Of a DNA stretch of 64,000 nucleotides, positions 62,117 through 64,000 are shown in pieces. Below the pieces are notes generated by a model. That model did no database searches. It was not told the origin of the DNA and saw nothing but the letters and a program-made list of their open reading frames with translations. Position 1 is the first letter of the stretch. Every line of letters begins with the position of its first letter. The position numbers and the translations under genes were made by a program. This DNA is from Caballeronia fortuita (GTDB lineage: Bacteria > Pseudomonadota > Gammaproteobacteria > Burkholderiales > Burkholderiaceae). The stretch spans positions 124,001-188,000 of the forward strand of contig NZ_FCNX02000008.1 in NCBI RefSeq assembly GCF_001544835.2, written 5' to 3'.

Positions 62117-64000
62117 TCAAGCTGCGAGCGCTTTCTCGACCACCTCGCGCACGTCGCGCGATTTCACCTTCGACGCCACCTCGCTCAAGGCCGCGTGCAT
62201 CTTCTCGCGCAACTGCGGCGTGAAGCGGCGCCACAGTTCGAGCCCGCGCGCGAGACGCGCCGCGACTTGCGGATTGAGCGCGTCGAGCGCGATCACCTGT
62301 TCGGCCCAGAACGCGTAACCGGAGCCGTCGGCGGCGTGGAACTGCGCGGGGTTGCCGCTGCAGAAGCTGAAGATCAGCGAGCGCGCGCGGTTCGGGTTCT
62401 TGATGTTGAACGCCTGATGCTGCATCAGCTTGCGCACGATCTCGATCACCTTGCGATCCGGCCCGCCGCGCTGCGTCGCCTGGAGCGCGAACCACTTGTC
62501 GATGACGAGGGCTTCGTTCTCGAAACGGCGATAGAAGTCCGCGAGCGCCGCGTCCGCGACGGTCGCATCGGCGCCCTTGGTCGCGCTCGCGAGCAGAAGC
62601 GCGGCGAGCGCCGCCGAGCGGTCGGTCATGTTGTCGGCGGCGTCGTATTGGGCCTGCGCGAGCCTGACCGCGTCGCGCGGATCGTCGAGCTGGCTGAGAT
62701 ACGCGAGCGCGAGATTCTTCAGGCCGCGCTTGCCTGCGTCTTCCGGCGTCGGGCGATATTCGCCCGGCGTGCGGTTCGCCTCGTAAGTCGCGAGCCACTT
62801 GTCGCGCAATTGCGATGCGAGACGGCGGCTCATGAAAACGCGCGCCGCATGCACGGCAGCCGGATCGGACACGGTCATCTGCTCGGCGAGATAGCTCTCC
62901 GACGGCAGCATCAGCGCGAGTTCGCGGAAGGCGGGCGTGAGCGTGACGTCGTCGAGCACGCGGGCGAACGCGGCGATCACCTGATCGTCGATGGCGAGCG
63001 TTTCGCCCTTCGCCGCGCGCTCCGCGAGCGCCAGCAACTCGCGCGTGGCGAGGCGCTGGCCGGCTTCCCAGCGGTTGAACGGATCGCTGTCGTGCGCGAG
63101 CAGGAACGCGAGTGCATCGTTCGTGTAGTCGTATTCGACGATCACCGGCGCCGAGAAATTGCGCAGCAGCGAAGGCAAGGGCGCCTCGTTCACGTCGACG
63201 AACGTGAACGACTGCTCGCGCTCGGTGAATTCGAGCACGCGCGTCGTGCCGTTCGGCTCCTTTTCGCCTTCGAGACGAAGCGGCAGATCCATTCCGTTCT
63301 GTCCGATCAGGCCGACGGAGAACGGAATCAGGAGCGGTCCCTTCTGCGTTTCGCGCGCCGCTTCCGACGCTTCGCCGTAACCCTGCGTGAGAGTCAGCGT
63401 GTAGTGTCTCTTCGCGGCATCGTAATGCGCGCGCACCGACACGCGCGGCGTGCCCGCCTGGCTGTACCAGCGCTCGAACTGCGCGAGATCGCGATGGTTC
63501 GCATCGGCGAGCGCCTGGCGGAAATCGTCGCAGGTCACGGCCTGGCCGTCGAAACGCTGGAAGTAGAGGTCCATGCCGCGCCGGAAGCCGTCGCGGCCGA
63601 ACAGCGTCTGATACATCCGCACGACTTCCGAGCCTTTCTCGTAGACGGTCATCGTGTAGAAATTGTTGATCTCGACGTAGCTTTCCGGGCGCACCGGATG
63701 CGCCATCGGGCCGGCGTCCTCGGCGAACTGCATCTGACGCAGCACGCGCACGTCCTCGATGCGCTTCGTCGCGCGGGCGGCGGCACTGGCCGCGCCTTCG
63801 ACATCGCCAGCGGCCATGTCGGCGGAAAATTCCTGATCGCGGAACACGGTCAGACCTTCCTTCAGGCTCAACTGGAACCAGTCGCGGCAGGTCACGCGGT
63901 TGCCCGTCCAGTTATGGAAGTACTCGTGGCCGACCACGGCCTCGATGTTGGAAAAGTCGGTGTCCGTCGCGGTTTCCGGATTCGCGAGCACATACTTCGT
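62117..64000 (-). CDS. pepN: Aminopeptidase N (C-terminal part, runs off window edge)
   Basis: M1-family zinc aminopeptidase; 627 residues are visible and the frame is open to the window edge. The first visible residues read TKYVLANPETATDTDFSNIEAVVGHEYFHNWTGNRVTCRDWFQLSLKEGLTVFRDQEFS. These contain the HEYFH zinc motif and the distal Glu ligand in KEGLTVF. The catalytic core, then the beta-sandwich and the alpha-helical C-terminal domain follow, to the stop at 62117. The GAMEN exopeptidase motif lies just outside the window. It is upstream of fbp. Confidence 0.97.
   Translation of the reverse strand, partial: TKYVLANPETATDTDFSNIEAVVGHEYFHNWTGNRVTCRDWFQLSLKEGLTVFRDQEFSADMAAGDVEGAASAAARATKRIEDVRVLRQMQFAEDAGPMAHPVRPESYVEINNFYTMTVYEKGSEVVRMYQTLFGRDGFRRGMDLYFQRFDGQAVTCDDFRQALADANHRDLAQFERWYSQAGTPRVSVRAHYDAAKRHYTLTLTQGYGEASEAARETQKGPLLIPFSVGLIGQNGMDLPLRLEGEKEPNGTTRVLEFTEREQSFTFVDVNEAPLPSLLRNFSAPVIVEYDYTNDALAFLLAHDSDPFNRWEAGQRLATRELLALAERAAKGETLAIDDQVIAAFARVLDDVTLTPAFRELALMLPSESYLAEQMTVSDPAAVHAARVFMSRRLASQLRDKWLATYEANRTPGEYRPTPEDAGKRGLKNLALAYLSQLDDPRDAVRLAQAQYDAADNMTDRSAALAALLLASATKGADATVADAALADFYRRFENEALVIDKWFALQATQRGGPDRKVIEIVRKLMQHQAFNIKNPNRARSLIFSFCSGNPAQFHAADGSGYAFWAEQVIALDALNPQVAARLARGLELWRRFTPQLREKMHAALSEVASKVKSRDVREVVEKALAA

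Overview
This is a high-GC chromosomal segment from a beta-proteobacterium of the Burkholderiaceae, most likely Burkholderia sensu lato (Paraburkholderia/Caballeronia-like). The inference rests on gene content and order (fused hemDX, trxB-ftsK-lolA-rarA-serS, minCDE, gmk-rpoZ-spoT-greB, fbp next to pepN), an OpcP-type general porin, and strong GC bias at third codon positions. No sequence search was possible. Species assignment and all statements about relatives come from family knowledge.

Layout. 1-8.8 kb: metG (5' part), an OmpA-domain lipoprotein, mrp/apbC, a degenerate SodC-like lipoprotein, dcd, a large PLP basic-amino-acid decarboxylase, a beta-class GST and a bestrophin-like channel. 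8.8-20.4 kb: argH; a divergent XRE regulator/methyltransferase pair around a palindromic operator; a ~600 bp giant palindromic repeat; ppc; and the hemC-hemDX-hemY haem operon. 20.5-29.3 kb: a secreted SGNH hydrolase with a lectin tail, rhodanese and Pcm, an Smr protein with a TRIC-like channel, trxB, ftsK and lolA. 29.3-35.8 kb: a LysR-ureohydrolase-NCS1 permease cassette sits between lolA and rarA, followed by rarA, serS and a tRNA-Ser(CGA). 35.8-45.4 kb: a small lipoprotein, map, a GNAT acetyltransferase, minCDE, several very small genes, an OpgC-type membrane protein, an MHS-type transporter, a TonB-C-domain lipoprotein and tRNA-Ser(UGA). 45.4-55.7 kb: MFS exporter-hemW-rdgB-rph (one overlapping operon), divergent yicC-gmk-rpoZ-spoT, three tandem identical tRNA-Arg(ACG) genes and greB. 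55.7-64 kb: a porin, a long gene-free region with a candidate sRNA, a DnaQ-type exonuclease/GIY-YIG fusion, a secreted chorismate mutase, tRNA-Thr(CGT), fbp and pepN (3' part).

Most of the window is core housekeeping: translation (metG, serS, map, tRNAs), cell division (ftsK, minCDE), haem synthesis, nucleotide hygiene (dcd, rdgB), stringent response (spoT, rpoZ) and transcription rescue (greB). The accessory or less explained material is concentrated at 11.9-12.7 kb (giant palindrome), 29.2-32.7 kb (guanidino-compound cassette), 40-45 kb (tiny genes), 54.5-54.9 kb (tRNA tandem repeat) and 57.2-57.4 kb (a putative three-hairpin sRNA with its own -10 box and terminator). No CRISPR array, prophage, IS transposase or obvious defence system was seen.
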